Part shown: positions 46,522 through 54,940 of the stretch, piece after piece | Numbering within the stretch: the first letter of the stretch is position 1 | Layout: the number at the start of each line of letters is the position of its first letter | Assembly: GCA_016711805.1 (NCBI GenBank) | Contig: JADJSH010000007.1 | Coordinates: 124,001 to 188,000 of the forward strand | Reading direction: 5' to 3' | DNA length: 64,000 bases | Source: Bacteroidota bacterium | GTDB taxonomy: Bacteria; Bacteroidota; Bacteroidia; B-17B0; Aurantibacillaceae | Notes under the pieces: generated by a model | What the model saw: the letters and a program-made list of their open reading frames with translations, nothing else | What the model was told of the DNA's origin: nothing | Databases searched by the model: none | Position numbers and translations under genes: made by a program

Positions 46522-47184
46522 TTATAAAATATCATTATTATATAAAAGTGCAGCTTTACGAATGTGCTTATTTTTTATGGATTTATATATCTGAGCTGTG
46601 ATGAGAGAAACAACACAAACGCTAAACCCGCTAATTAAAAAAGTTCTTAAAATCATCTTCTGCCTTGGGTCATTGTAACGATGTTGCCTTGCAAAATAAA
46701 TACCGCCAACTGCTGCTACTGGAGCAATAATATTGAAAGCAATCTGCCCGTTACGTTTACTATCCGCATCCACTAGAGCGCCATTCAATTCTTCTGAATT
46801 TAATTGAACATCTCTTTTCATCATTATTTTATAAGCTGCTTTATGACTGATATCGGTATTATTAATAGCAATATGCTTTCCTTCCACGACGAATAAATTA
46901 AGTGGTGATGTAGCTCCTGATGTTTTTTGTTTTAATTGAAATTTAGATTCCTCTTTGCCGTTTTCGTATATAATTTTTGCAATCTGTTCATTACTGAGGC
47001 TTCTTATAATGCCATCTGGATTATAATAATTTTTATATGTCACTTCTGTTTTAGAAATCTCTAATACTCGAACTAAAAGGATTTGAGAAGTATTGGTAAA
47101 AATAGTGTCCTGTGCAAAAGCACTTGCACTTAAAAAAAACAGAAAAAATAATCTGAAATAATTATTGATTGTAATAATTAACAA
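46522..47184 (-). CDS. Tandem paralogous secreted protein, member 2 of 4
   Basis: 220 residues from a TTG inside the end of member 3 (23-base overlap). Signal YFRLFFLFFLSASAFAQ. Shared domain: DTIFTNTSQILLVRVLEISKTEV, YKNYYNPDGIIRSLSNEQIA, KIIYENGKEES. C-terminal hydrophobic pair (FNIIAPVAAVGGIYFA; FLISGFSVCVVSLITAQIY). More diverged than members 1, 3 and 4. The overlap suggests coupled translation. Confidence 0.68.
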   Translation of the reverse strand: MLIITINNYFRLFFLFFLSASAFAQDTIFTNTSQILLVRVLEISKTEVTYKNYYNPDGIIRSLSNEQIAKIIYENGKEESKFQLKQKTSGATSPLNLFVVEGKHIAINNTDISHKAAYKIMMKRDVQLNSEELNGALVDADSKRNGQIAFNIIAPVAAVGGIYFARQHRYNDPRQKMILRTFLISGFSVCVVSLITAQIYKSIKNKHIRKAALLYNNDIL

Positions 47185-47854
47185 ATTCGTTGCGTTTTTT
47201 CTTTAAATTTATATTAATAGCAATAGAAGTGCCACCTAAAATAACAGCCAAAGTGCCAAATAAAACTGGTGGCGCTGCATATATAGGATCTACGTAGCTA
47301 CCAAAACTAGCAGCACTAATCAAGGAATATACGGCTGCGCCTCCAATAGCAACTCCTCCAAAAATAATAGCCCCCGTTCGTGTTCCATCTTGATGTCTCT
47401 TTAAACTTCTCATAGCACGAGCGTCTTTCATTAACTTATCGTGCCTAGATGGATCAGGATGTCTATCCACTAATCTAATTAATGAATTCTGACTACGCTT
47501 TGTGTCTGAATAAGTGATTTTCTCATAGTTAAGATCAGCTGGCGATGAATATGTTACCGTAAAAGGTTGATTAGAGCTGCCTATGGTAGTTTCAACAACA
47601 GGTGCTTTTATTTCTTCTGTAAATCCATTTTTATACACGATTTTTGCGATATCATTTTTATCAATAATGTACATTGGCCCGTCTGGCATTTCCACTTTTT
47701 TGTATTGTACTTCCGTTTGCGAAACTTCTTTCACAAACACGACAATACTGCCCGCTTTCTTGTAAAAAATAGTGTCTTGCGCAAAAACTGTCACTGAAAT
47801 ATTTAAAAAACAAAGAACAGATATGATTAATTTAAGAGCTATTTTTTTTGTCAT
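47162..47854 (-). CDS. Tandem paralogous secreted protein, member 3 of 4
   Basis: 230 residues; signal MTKKIALKLIISVLCFLNIS to VFAQ. Shared domain DTIFYKKAGSIVVFVKEVSQTEV, QYKKVEMPDGPMYIIDKNDIA, KIVYKNGFTEEI. C-terminal hydrophobic pair (GAIIFGGVAIGGAAVYSLIS; VLFGTLAVILGGTSIAINI). Ends LKKKRNEFVNYYNQ, like the ends of members 1 and 4 (LYNQ, LYNN). Function unknown. Confidence 0.7.
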   Translation of the reverse strand: MTKKIALKLIISVLCFLNISVTVFAQDTIFYKKAGSIVVFVKEVSQTEVQYKKVEMPDGPMYIIDKNDIAKIVYKNGFTEEIKAPVVETTIGSSNQPFTVTYSSPADLNYEKITYSDTKRSQNSLIRLVDRHPDPSRHDKLMKDARAMRSLKRHQDGTRTGAIIFGGVAIGGAAVYSLISAASFGSYVDPIYAAPPVLFGTLAVILGGTSIAININLKKKRNEFVNYYNQ

Positions 47855-47856
47855 GA

Positions 47857-48537
47857 CTAATTATTATAAAGGTTGGCGATATCTACTCGTTTTTTTGTTC
47901 GTTTATGTTTATTTATTCCAGAAAGTACTGCGCCTGTAATACCAAAAGTAGCTCCAGCAGCAAAGCCAATAGCAAACGGCACTCCGTCATCGAAAACAAT
48001 CGACGACATTAATCCAATGTATGGCAATGCTAGTCCCGCACCAAGACCCACAAAACCAAATAAATACTGTCGCTTTTTGTAAGACTTCATTACTAAATAT
48101 TCTTTGTATAATTCAGCTTTTTTTTCGGGAATAGGTACATTTGATATTAATCGAAACAATCTTGCTTCTCCTACAGCTTTACCGTTATGAGATAATCTAC
48201 TACCTGATATCAGTATTTTTTCGCTGCCATAAGCAGAAATTGGAGCACTGTAAACCGTCAACGTTTCGGGCGCTTCCGTTTTTAATTTACTAGCTACTGT
48301 TATCGAATCAACAAGTCCGTTGGAATATTTAATATATCTAATTTCATTTTTACTTGCAACATATAAAGGACCATCGAGATTATCAAAACGATGGTACTTG
48401 ATTTCATCAATGCCAACTTCGGCAACTTTTACAGATTGAGGAGCCTTACTAATAAATTGAATGGTATCTTGCGAATAAGCAAATGTTGCAATTCCTAAAA
48501 GATACAGTAAAATAGAAATCGACTTCATAAACAACAT
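47857..48537 (-). CDS. Tandem paralogous secreted protein, member 4 of 4
   Basis: 226 residues; signal peptide MKSISILLYLLGIATFAYSQ after an extra MLF start. Shared domain DTIQFISKAPQSVKVAEVGI, EIKYHRFDNLDGPLYVASKN, RYIKYSNGLVDSI. C-terminal hydrophobic pair (LFGFVGLGAGLALPYIGLM; FAIGFAAGATFGITGAVLSG). 2 bases before member 3, so first in a four-gene run. Confidence 0.7.
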   Translation of the reverse strand: MLFMKSISILLYLLGIATFAYSQDTIQFISKAPQSVKVAEVGIDEIKYHRFDNLDGPLYVASKNEIRYIKYSNGLVDSITVASKLKTEAPETLTVYSAPISAYGSEKILISGSRLSHNGKAVGEARLFRLISNVPIPEKKAELYKEYLVMKSYKKRQYLFGFVGLGAGLALPYIGLMSSIVFDDGVPFAIGFAAGATFGITGAVLSGINKHKRTKKRVDIANLYNN

Positions 48538-48558
48538 TTAGTGTAGTAAATATACCAA

Positions 48559-49701
48559 TTAAATCTTACAAATAATCTCTGCCGCTTTTTCTAGAGTCTC
48601 TTCTTTTTTAGCAAAGCAAAAACGCAATAATTGCTGTTGTTGCTGATTTGTATAAAAAACAGATAATGGAATAGAAGCTAATCCTTTTTCCTTAGTTAAT
48701 CTAACCGCAAAATCCGTGTCTTTTTCTTCAGTAATATTTTTGTAACTCATCAATTGAAAGTAAGTACCTGTGCAAGGTTCTATTACAAAACGAGAACCAG
48801 AAACTAGTTTTCTAAAGTAATCTCTTTTAGCTTGATAAAATTGATGCAAGCCTTTATAAGTAGATTCGTCTTTTAAATAATCGGCTAATGCCAGCTGAAA
48901 AGGGTGGTTTACACAAAACACTAAAAATTGATGTACTTTTCTAAATTCTATCATTAACTCTTTTGGCGCTGCTATGTAACCGATTTTCCAACCAGTAGCA
49001 TGAATGGTTTTTCCGAAAGAAGAAACAATAATAGATTGAGCCGATAAGTCTTTAAAACGAGCCGCACTTTGGTGAGGTTTCCCATCAAACACCATGTGTT
49101 CGTACACTTCATCACTCACTACAATAATATTTTTCCCAGCTACTAATTTTTGCAATTCTAACAAATCACTTTCCAAAAGAGTTGTTCCACTAGGATTGTG
49201 AGGTGAGTTAATAATAATCATTTTAGTTTTATCGGTAATCTTATTCTTTACGGTAGTCCAATTAATGGTAAAATTTGGGTACTCTAACTGAATTGGTTTT
49301 GCAATGCCGCCGTGCACTTCTATCGCAGGAATATAGCAATCATAAGCAGGTTCAAATACAATCACTTCATCTCCCTTATTAATAAAAGCAGCAATACTGG
49401 TATAAATACCCTGTGTTGCTCCAGCCGTAATGGTAATTTCAGAATCTGGATGATAAGCAGCACCATAACAATTTTGCATTAGCTCACTTATTACCTCTCT
49501 TAAAGATTGGGCGCCAGTCATAGGAGCATACTGGTTAAAGCCAGCATTTAAGTGTTTTTGGGCAAATTCTAATAATTTAGCATCACAACCAAAATCGGGA
49601 AAGCCTTGGGATAGGTTAATGGCATTATATTCTTTGGCTAAACCACTCATAACCGTGAAGATGGTAGTGCCAATATTTGGTAATTTTGAATTTATCTGCA
49701 T
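48559..49701 (-). CDS. Methionine aminotransferase (class I/II PLP enzyme, YbdL-like)
   Basis: 380 residues. NLSQGFPDFGCD (substrate specificity region), ITAGATQGIYTSIAAFI, NSPHNPSGTTL, and the PLP Lys in VSSFGKTIHATGWKIGY. Closest recalled family is YbdL/kynurenine-type, used for the keto acid of Met salvage. The omega-amidase-like gene is in the same direction downstream of the four paralogs. Normal length. Confidence 0.9.
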   Translation of the reverse strand: MQINSKLPNIGTTIFTVMSGLAKEYNAINLSQGFPDFGCDAKLLEFAQKHLNAGFNQYAPMTGAQSLREVISELMQNCYGAAYHPDSEITITAGATQGIYTSIAAFINKGDEVIVFEPAYDCYIPAIEVHGGIAKPIQLEYPNFTINWTTVKNKITDKTKMIIINSPHNPSGTTLLESDLLELQKLVAGKNIIVVSDEVYEHMVFDGKPHQSAARFKDLSAQSIIVSSFGKTIHATGWKIGYIAAPKELMIEFRKVHQFLVFCVNHPFQLALADYLKDESTYKGLHQFYQAKRDYFRKLVSGSRFVIEPCTGTYFQLMSYKNITEEKDTDFAVRLTKEKGLASIPLSVFYTNQQQQQLLRFCFAKKEETLEKAAEIICKI

Positions 49702-49741
49702 ATTTTTTTATAATAATTAGACTAAGTTGCTAAAAAAATCT

Positions 49742-49749
49742 TATTTTTG
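49742..49749 (+). promoter_or_regulatory. Possible -7 element (TATTTTTG) of tRNA-Cys
   Basis: TATTTTTG matches TAnnTTTG, 49 bases before the tRNA. No TTG lies at the right distance upstream. Confidence 0.4.
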
Positions 49750-49798
49750 CTACCCGTTCTTGGATTTTCATTAAAATAATAAAAACCATTAACAAAAT

Positions 49799-49869
49799 GG
49801 TCCTGTGGCCGAGTGGTTAGGCTCAGCTCTGCAAAAGCTGCTACTCCAGTTCGAACCTGGACGGGACCT
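49799..49869 (+). tRNA. tRNA-Cys (anticodon GCA)
   Basis: Acceptor stem GGTCCTG/CGGGACC with one T-G pair, D-arm with GAGTGGTTAGGC, anticodon loop CTGCAAA in stem AGCT/AGCT giving GCA, T-arm with TTCGAAC, and discriminator T, which is the base expected for cysteine tRNAs. CCA not encoded. Confidence 0.95.
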
Positions 49870-49871
49870 CT

Positions 49872-49901
49872 AAAAAACCTCCAAGAAATTGGGGGTTTTT
49901 T
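49872..49901 (+). terminator. Intrinsic terminator of tRNA-Cys
   Basis: Stem AAAAAACCTCCAA/TTGGGGGTTTTTT with a short loop, 2 bases after the tRNA. Confidence 0.88.
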
Positions 49902-49937
49902 GCTTTTAAAGCCCAGCGAAAATGTATACTTTAGTGT

Positions 49938-50498
49938 ATGCCATTGATTAAACACCTTTCTTCAATTATTACTGTTTCGCCAAATTTAGCCGAAGAACTA
50001 AAAAAGGTAACTATTAAAAAAACAGTTTCAAAAGGCGATGTAATTGTTAATTGCTACGACCGTTGTGATAGCATTTATTTTATTGAAAAAGGATTAGTGC
50101 GAGGATATTACTTTAATGAAGAGAAAGAAATTACCAATTGGTTTGCACAAGAAGAAGAATTTGCAACTTCGTTTTATGCTTTTATCACCAAAAAAACAAC
50201 CAACGAAACTATTCAGGCATTAGAAGATTGTTCGTTAATTGAAATTCCATTTTCAGTTTTACAAAATCTATATACCAACTTTCATGAAACAGAAAGGTTA
50301 GGCAGAATCATCACCGAAAACTATTACATAAAATTAGAAGAACGTATTTTAAGTTTACAATTTAAAACAGCAAAAGAACGTTATCAAAAATTTGCCGCAT
50401 CAAAACCTAGCTTATTGCAAAGAGCATCATTAGGACAAATTGCTTCTTACTTGGGCATCACGCAAGAAACCCTGAGCCGAATAAGAGCCGAAAACTAA
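49938..50498 (+). CDS. Crp/Fnr-family transcriptional regulator
   Basis: 186 residues. Cyclic-nucleotide-like beta-roll (SKGDVIVNCYDRCDSIYFIE; GLVRGYYFNEEKEITNWFAQ), then a C-terminal helix-turn-helix with ASLGQIASYLGITQETLSRI. The recognition helix carries the ExxSR pattern (ETLSR) of FNR and CRP that reads TTGAT/TGTGA half sites. The four-Cys cluster of E. coli FNR is absent, though two Cys occur in NCYDRCDS. The protein ends shortly after the HTH, as common in this phylum. A perfect TTGAT-N4-ATCAA box lies 23 bases beyond its stop, before the YiaA-like gene. Confidence 0.92.
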   Translation: MPLIKHLSSIITVSPNLAEELKKVTIKKTVSKGDVIVNCYDRCDSIYFIEKGLVRGYYFNEEKEITNWFAQEEEFATSFYAFITKKTTNETIQALEDCSLIEIPFSVLQNLYTNFHETERLGRIITENYYIKLEERILSLQFKTAKERYQKFAASKPSLLQRASLGQIASYLGITQETLSRIRAEN

Positions 50499-50520
50499 AA
50501 ATTAGTTAAAAATTTATTTT

Positions 50521-50534
50521 TTGATATTTATCAA
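50521..50534. promoter_or_regulatory. Perfect FNR box (TTGATATTTATCAA) upstream of the YiaA-like gene
   Basis: Exact consensus TTGATnnnnATCAA. Its centre is 29 bases upstream of the -7 element TACTTTTG, which places it about 41-44 bases before the expected transcription start, the class II activator position. The adjacent Crp/Fnr gene is the obvious regulator. Position from sequence, function inferred. Confidence 0.75.
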
Positions 50535-50556
50535 AAAGTCCCTCCTCTACTCTCTC

Positions 50557-50564
50557 TACTTTTG
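50557..50564 (+). promoter_or_regulatory. -7 element (TACTTTTG) of the YiaA-like gene
   Basis: Matches TAnnTTTG 25 bases before the ATG at 50589. No clear -33 TTG; the FNR box overlaps that area, which is common for activator-dependent promoters. Confidence 0.6.
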
Positions 50565-50588
50565 ATCTCATAATTTTAAAAAAAACTT

Positions 50589-51026
50589 ATGAATCAAAAA
50601 CCATCAAATGCTTTTATCGGTGCCTCATGGCTTGCCTTATTAGCGGGAGCAGTATCTTACAATATCGGATTATGGAATGCCGACATGATGCTAAATGAAA
50701 AAGGCTACTATTTTGCAGTGCTGATGTACGGATTATTTTCTGCCGTTTCACTTCAAAAAGCAGTTCGAGATGAACTCGAAGGCATTCCTGTAACTTCGAT
50801 TTATTACGGTATTAGTTGGTTTTCTACAATCCTAACCATTTTATTATTAGTGATAGGTTTATGGAATGCCGATTTAATGCGAAGTGAAAAAGGTTTTTAT
50901 GGCATGTCGTTTACCTTAAGCTTGTTCGCAGCTGTTGCAGTACAAAAAAATATACGCGATAGTTCTTCTGCAAAAAAACAAAATAGCTTGCGTGAAGAAA
51001 AAACAGAGTTTAACGAAGTTGTCTAA
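50589..51026 (+). CDS. YiaA/YiaB-type inner-membrane protein (two yiaAB domains)
   Basis: 145 residues. Two copies of a two-helix unit: AFIGASWLALLAGAVSYNIGLWNADMMLNEKGYYFA (residues about 7-43) and YYGISWFSTILTILLLVIGLWNADLMRSEKGFYG. The repeated GLWNAD and SEKGFY match yiaAB. Found beside Crp/Fnr genes in other Bacteroidota. Function unknown; likely a stress-response membrane protein. Confidence 0.88.
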   Translation: MNQKPSNAFIGASWLALLAGAVSYNIGLWNADMMLNEKGYYFAVLMYGLFSAVSLQKAVRDELEGIPVTSIYYGISWFSTILTILLLVIGLWNADLMRSEKGFYGMSFTLSLFAAVAVQKNIRDSSSAKKQNSLREEKTEFNEVV

Positions 51027-51039
51027 AATAACTACATTT

Positions 51040-51216
51040 TATAGCGCACCTATCAGACGTTGGTAATAGTGCGGCTGGTTTTGGCGAAAGAGTGCGAACT
51101 ACAATTTTTTAGGTGGCACTGCGAAGACATTTTGAGGGATAAAAAATTGGAGTTGGTCTTTCGCCTTGACTTTTTGGTTCTTTTTTGTTAAGAAAAAAGA
51201 ACAATGAAAATCTAAA
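51040..51216 (+). repeat. Bacteroidota-type dispersed repeat ending in a GTTCTTTTTT hairpin
   Basis: No gene. Segments such as GTGCGGCTGGTTTTGGCGAA, CATTTTGAGGGATAAAAAAT and CCTTGACTTTTTGGTTC are, from memory, widely repeated in Bacteroidota genomes. It ends in a perfect inverted repeat GTTCTTTTTT/AAAAAAGAAC with a short loop (from about 51177). It directly precedes the ceramidase-like gene. The match to other genomes is recalled, not searched. Confidence 0.5.
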
Positions 51217-51226
51217 AATAAAAAAC

Positions 51227-51985
51227 ATGTTAGCAACCACACCATCAAAAAACAGGTTACTGTTTGGTATTACTATTATGGGAATGAGCGCATTATTCTT
51301 TATAAAGCCAATAACTCAAAATCCAAACTACCATTTGTTTGCTGATCAACGAACCTTTCTATCGATAGAACATTTTTGGAACGTTGTATCTAATATTCCT
51401 TTTTTTGTGTTGGGTTTGCTTGGCATGTTTTTTACAATTAAAAAATACCATGCTATACAACATAACACTAATTGTTTTGTTTTTTATTTAGGAATCTTTT
51501 TAACTGCCCTTGGCTCCATGTACTATCATCAGCAGCCAAGCAGTCAGACATTGGTGTGGGACAGGTTACCCATGACCATCTCTTTTATGGCCTTTTTCTC
51601 CATTATTATCGGAGACTATATTTGTATAACAACAGGAAAACGAATGCTATTTCCGCTGTTATTGCTAGGAATTATTTCTATTATTTATTGGCAAATGACA
51701 AAAAGCAAAGGTCATGAGGATTTACGATTTTATGTGCTCATTCAATTTTTACCCATAATTTTAATTCCAATTGTTTTAATACTATTCAAAAATGATAATC
51801 CTTTAACAAAAACCTATTGGCATATTTTGATGGTGTATGTTATTGCAAAAGTATGTGAGGCTAATGACGAATTTATTTTTCATCACACTCAATTTATAAG
51901 CGGACATAGTTTAAAACATTTAGCCGCAGCCTTTGCGCCCCTATTTTTACTGCGAGCTCAATATAAATTGACATTAAAATCCTAA
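51227..51985 (+). CDS. Ceramidase-like membrane protein (CREST superfamily)
   Basis: 252 residues from ATG 51227; an upstream in-frame TTG at 51185 would add residues encoded in the dispersed repeat. Seven hydrophobic stretches. Conserved positions of alkaline ceramidase/CREST proteins are visible: IEHFWNVVSNIPFFVLGLL, a first metal-ligand His in GSMYYHQQPS, Asp in WDRLPM, and a late His pair in FISGHSLKHLAAA. These enzymes cleave ceramides or related lipids; Bacteroidota make sphingolipids, so a role there is possible. Substrate not proven. Confidence 0.72.
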   Translation: MLATTPSKNRLLFGITIMGMSALFFIKPITQNPNYHLFADQRTFLSIEHFWNVVSNIPFFVLGLLGMFFTIKKYHAIQHNTNCFVFYLGIFLTALGSMYYHQQPSSQTLVWDRLPMTISFMAFFSIIIGDYICITTGKRMLFPLLLLGIISIIYWQMTKSKGHEDLRFYVLIQFLPIILIPIVLILFKNDNPLTKTYWHILMVYVIAKVCEANDEFIFHHTQFISGHSLKHLAAAFAPLFLLRAQYKLTLKS

Positions 51986-52027
51986 AAAAGCTTGAGGATG
52001 TTTGAATAAAGAATAAATTTGTTTTCG

Positions 52028-54940
52028 ATGGCAAAAAACTATTGGAAATATGTACTACTGTTTTTCATAAAGATTTCTCTACATGCTCAAAATCCTGCCT
52101 ACTTTCAAACCACCATTGATGATGGATTACCAAGCAACGAAGTGTATAGTATTGTTGAAGATGCAAAAGGATTTATTTGGATAGGTTGTGACGCTGGCCT
52201 TTTTAAATACGATGGCGTTAGATTTCATTCATACAAAAGCAAAACACAAAAAACAAAAGCCATTACAGGGCTTTGTGTTTCTAGTTCCGGAAAAATTTAC
52301 TGTTATAATTTCAGCGGACAATTATTTCATGTAGAAAAAGATTCTCTTCAATATCTAAATTCATGGCAAGGCAAAGTATCAAACATTACTTGCGATAAGG
52401 GAAATAATTTATGGGTGTGTGGCGAAAATGGCATTAACTGTTACAATGAATTAAACCATACATGGAAAAATTATTCGGATTTTAATTCGGATAATATTAC
52501 AGACAAATATACTTTTACAAATAGCTGCAAGCTCAATCCTGACGGCAGTATTTTTATAAACACCGCTCTAGGTATTATTAAAATTCAAAATTTAAAACTC
52601 TCTCTCTACGCCTTGCAATATCCGAAGTCAACACCATCTGGCGAATATATTTTAGAAAGCAATAAAAGCGGAATATGGTTATTTAAAGTAACGGATGGGC
52701 TATTTTATCACAATGAAGGAAATACTATCAAAGAATATCAATCAAAATTTTTACATGAAAATTTACGTCGTTCTAAAATTACTTCCATTAAAGAATTAGA
52801 AGATGGATTATTATGGATTTGCACCTATTCGGGCATAATCGCATATAATCCAATAACAGATAGTGGTAGCATTTTTTATCCGAACATGGCTTTTTCAAAT
52901 ATTATTTTGGATAAAGAAAAAAGTTATTGGCTTACAACGTTACATGATGGATTGATGCGAGTAGCAGATATCAATTCAAAAACGTGGAACGCCTCAGCTA
53001 ACCACTTAAGCTCGAATAAAATTTTAAAACTAGCGCAATGTAACCCATATATTTACTTCTCATCCTTAAACGGACAAATTGGTTATATAAACACTCAAAA
53101 CAAACAGTTGCAAACCTTTAATCTGGATGTTAAATCAGATATTAGAAACATGGTTTTTAGTGCTCAGGAAAATCGTCTATACTTCAATGCGCAAAACACG
53201 TTATACTATCTGCAAAATAATCGTATTACAAAAATAGATAATCAATTTCCACCAACTAAAGATTTTTGTTACAGCAACGGCGCACACATTTTTGCAACAT
53301 CAAGAGGTTGCTTTGTTTATGATCATTTAGAAAACAAAGTGTCATCAGATACATTAACCACTTCTTGGACAAGGGCCATTAGTATAGATTCTACAAACAC
53401 ACTTTTATGGTTAGCCACTAATGATGGTTTGTTAAATTATAAATACAATCAAGGTAAATGGAAATCAACTCATTCTGATATGATTAAAAAACAAGTGCTT
53501 TCCATTACCTATTATAATCACAATCATACATTATATGCCATCACATTTGATGGAGAACTTTATCAAATTGATGCTAATCATAAAAGCAACCGCCTAAAAC
53601 AATTACCAGTAGATGTTCAAGCTAATCAATTATATTATTTTAATGACGCGTTGTACATAGCAACCAATCATGGTTTATGGAAACTTAATTTAAAAACAAA
53701 TACATGGACTGTGTTAGATAAACTAACAGGCTTAAGTTCAAACGAAATTCTTTCTATCTCTATCTTAAATAATACCATTTGGCTAGCAACAGCAAATGGA
53801 TTACAAATGATTCCAGTAAACTATAACAAAGAAGTAGATTTATCAAAAATTTATTTAAAGCAACTTTACATCGACTCAAAATCTTATGGTTTGGATACAG
53901 CAATTAGTTTAAACTATAATCAATCATTGTCCATACAGGCAGAAGCAATAGCATACAGTTCAAACAGAAATTTTAAATACGCCTACCGTTTTTCAAATGT
54001 AGACAGTACTTGGATTACATTGCCATCTTCCATCGATAAAATTCAAATTCCAGCTTTACCCGTTGGCAATTTTATTTTAGAGATCAAATTAATTGACTAC
54101 TTGCAAAGAGATTCAGAAAATCGAATTATAATTACAGGAACTGTCACGCCTCCATTTTGGCAACGTTGGTGGTTTCATGCGTTAATATCGCTAGTAGCCC
54201 TAGGCTTAGCATTTGTGTTTTTTAAATATAGAATTAAGCAATTACGAAAAAAACAGTTGGCCGAATTAAAACAACTACAATTAGAAAACGATTTAAGATT
54301 TTCGCAAGAAACAGCCTTAAAAGCACAAATGAATCCCCATTTTCTATTCAATGTATTGAATTCTATCAAGGGGTACATTTACGAAAATGATAAAAAAAAT
54401 GCAGCTCTTTATTTGTCTAGTTTTTCTGATTTAATTAGAAAAATACTAACGCACAGCTCTTCACCCGAAATAACATTAAAAGAAGAAATAGAAATATTAA
54501 AATTATACATTGAATTGGAAGCCATGCTGATTCAAGATGATTTTAAATATTCGATAATTGTAGAGGAAGATATTTCTATTTCAAATATTAAAATACCAGC
54601 CTTATTAATTCAACCCTATATTGAAAATGCCTTTAAACATGGGCTAAGGCATAAAGATGGAAAGAAGGAACTACACATTAATTTTAAAGTAAATTTTGAA
54701 AAAAATTGTTTGATAATTTCTATAAGCGATAATGGCATTGGAAGAGCGGCTTCTGCTCAACTAAATTTACAACACAACACGCATCAATCATTTGCTACAG
54801 AAGCTACTGCAAAACGAATAGCCCTTTTAAATTCAAACAAAAAAGATATTGTAAACGTAGAAATAATTGATAATATTGCTGAGAATAATTCTCCTACTGG
54901 AACAACTGTGATCATAACAATATCTATAAATGGCAAATAA
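52028..54940 (+). CDS. Propeller-type sensor histidine kinase (LytS/His_kinase family)
   Basis: About 970 residues from ATG 52028 (a TTG at 52019 adds three). Signal MAKNYWKYVLLFFIKISLHAQ; a large N-terminal periplasmic region (to about 620) of Reg_prop blades (VEDAKGFIWIGCDAGLFKY); a Y_Y_Y domain (about 660-715); one transmembrane helix WWFHALISLVALGLAFVFF; then the kinase domain with the phospho-His in QMNPHFLFNVLNSIKG and ATP site IPALLIQPYIENAFKHGL and ISDNGIGRAAS. It overlaps the LytTR regulator gene by 11 bases. The signal sensed is unknown. Similar blades are in the lipoprotein at 15 kb. Confidence 0.9.
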   Translation: MAKNYWKYVLLFFIKISLHAQNPAYFQTTIDDGLPSNEVYSIVEDAKGFIWIGCDAGLFKYDGVRFHSYKSKTQKTKAITGLCVSSSGKIYCYNFSGQLFHVEKDSLQYLNSWQGKVSNITCDKGNNLWVCGENGINCYNELNHTWKNYSDFNSDNITDKYTFTNSCKLNPDGSIFINTALGIIKIQNLKLSLYALQYPKSTPSGEYILESNKSGIWLFKVTDGLFYHNEGNTIKEYQSKFLHENLRRSKITSIKELEDGLLWICTYSGIIAYNPITDSGSIFYPNMAFSNIILDKEKSYWLTTLHDGLMRVADINSKTWNASANHLSSNKILKLAQCNPYIYFSSLNGQIGYINTQNKQLQTFNLDVKSDIRNMVFSAQENRLYFNAQNTLYYLQNNRITKIDNQFPPTKDFCYSNGAHIFATSRGCFVYDHLENKVSSDTLTTSWTRAISIDSTNTLLWLATNDGLLNYKYNQGKWKSTHSDMIKKQVLSITYYNHNHTLYAITFDGELYQIDANHKSNRLKQLPVDVQANQLYYFNDALYIATNHGLWKLNLKTNTWTVLDKLTGLSSNEILSISILNNTIWLATANGLQMIPVNYNKEVDLSKIYLKQLYIDSKSYGLDTAISLNYNQSLSIQAEAIAYSSNRNFKYAYRFSNVDSTWITLPSSIDKIQIPALPVGNFILEIKLIDYLQRDSENRIIITGTVTPPFWQRWWFHALISLVALGLAFVFFKYRIKQLRKKQLAELKQLQLENDLRFSQETALKAQMNPHFLFNVLNSIKGYIYENDKKNAALYLSSFSDLIRKILTHSSSPEITLKEEIEILKLYIELEAMLIQDDFKYSIIVEEDISISNIKIPALLIQPYIENAFKHGLRHKDGKKELHINFKVNFEKNCLIISISDNGIGRAASAQLNLQHNTHQSFATEATAKRIALLNSNKKDIVNVEIIDNIAENNSPTGTTVIITISINGK

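Noticed and set aside
49722..49955. A 77-codon minus-strand frame
   Set aside because: It is antisense to tRNA-Cys and its terminator.
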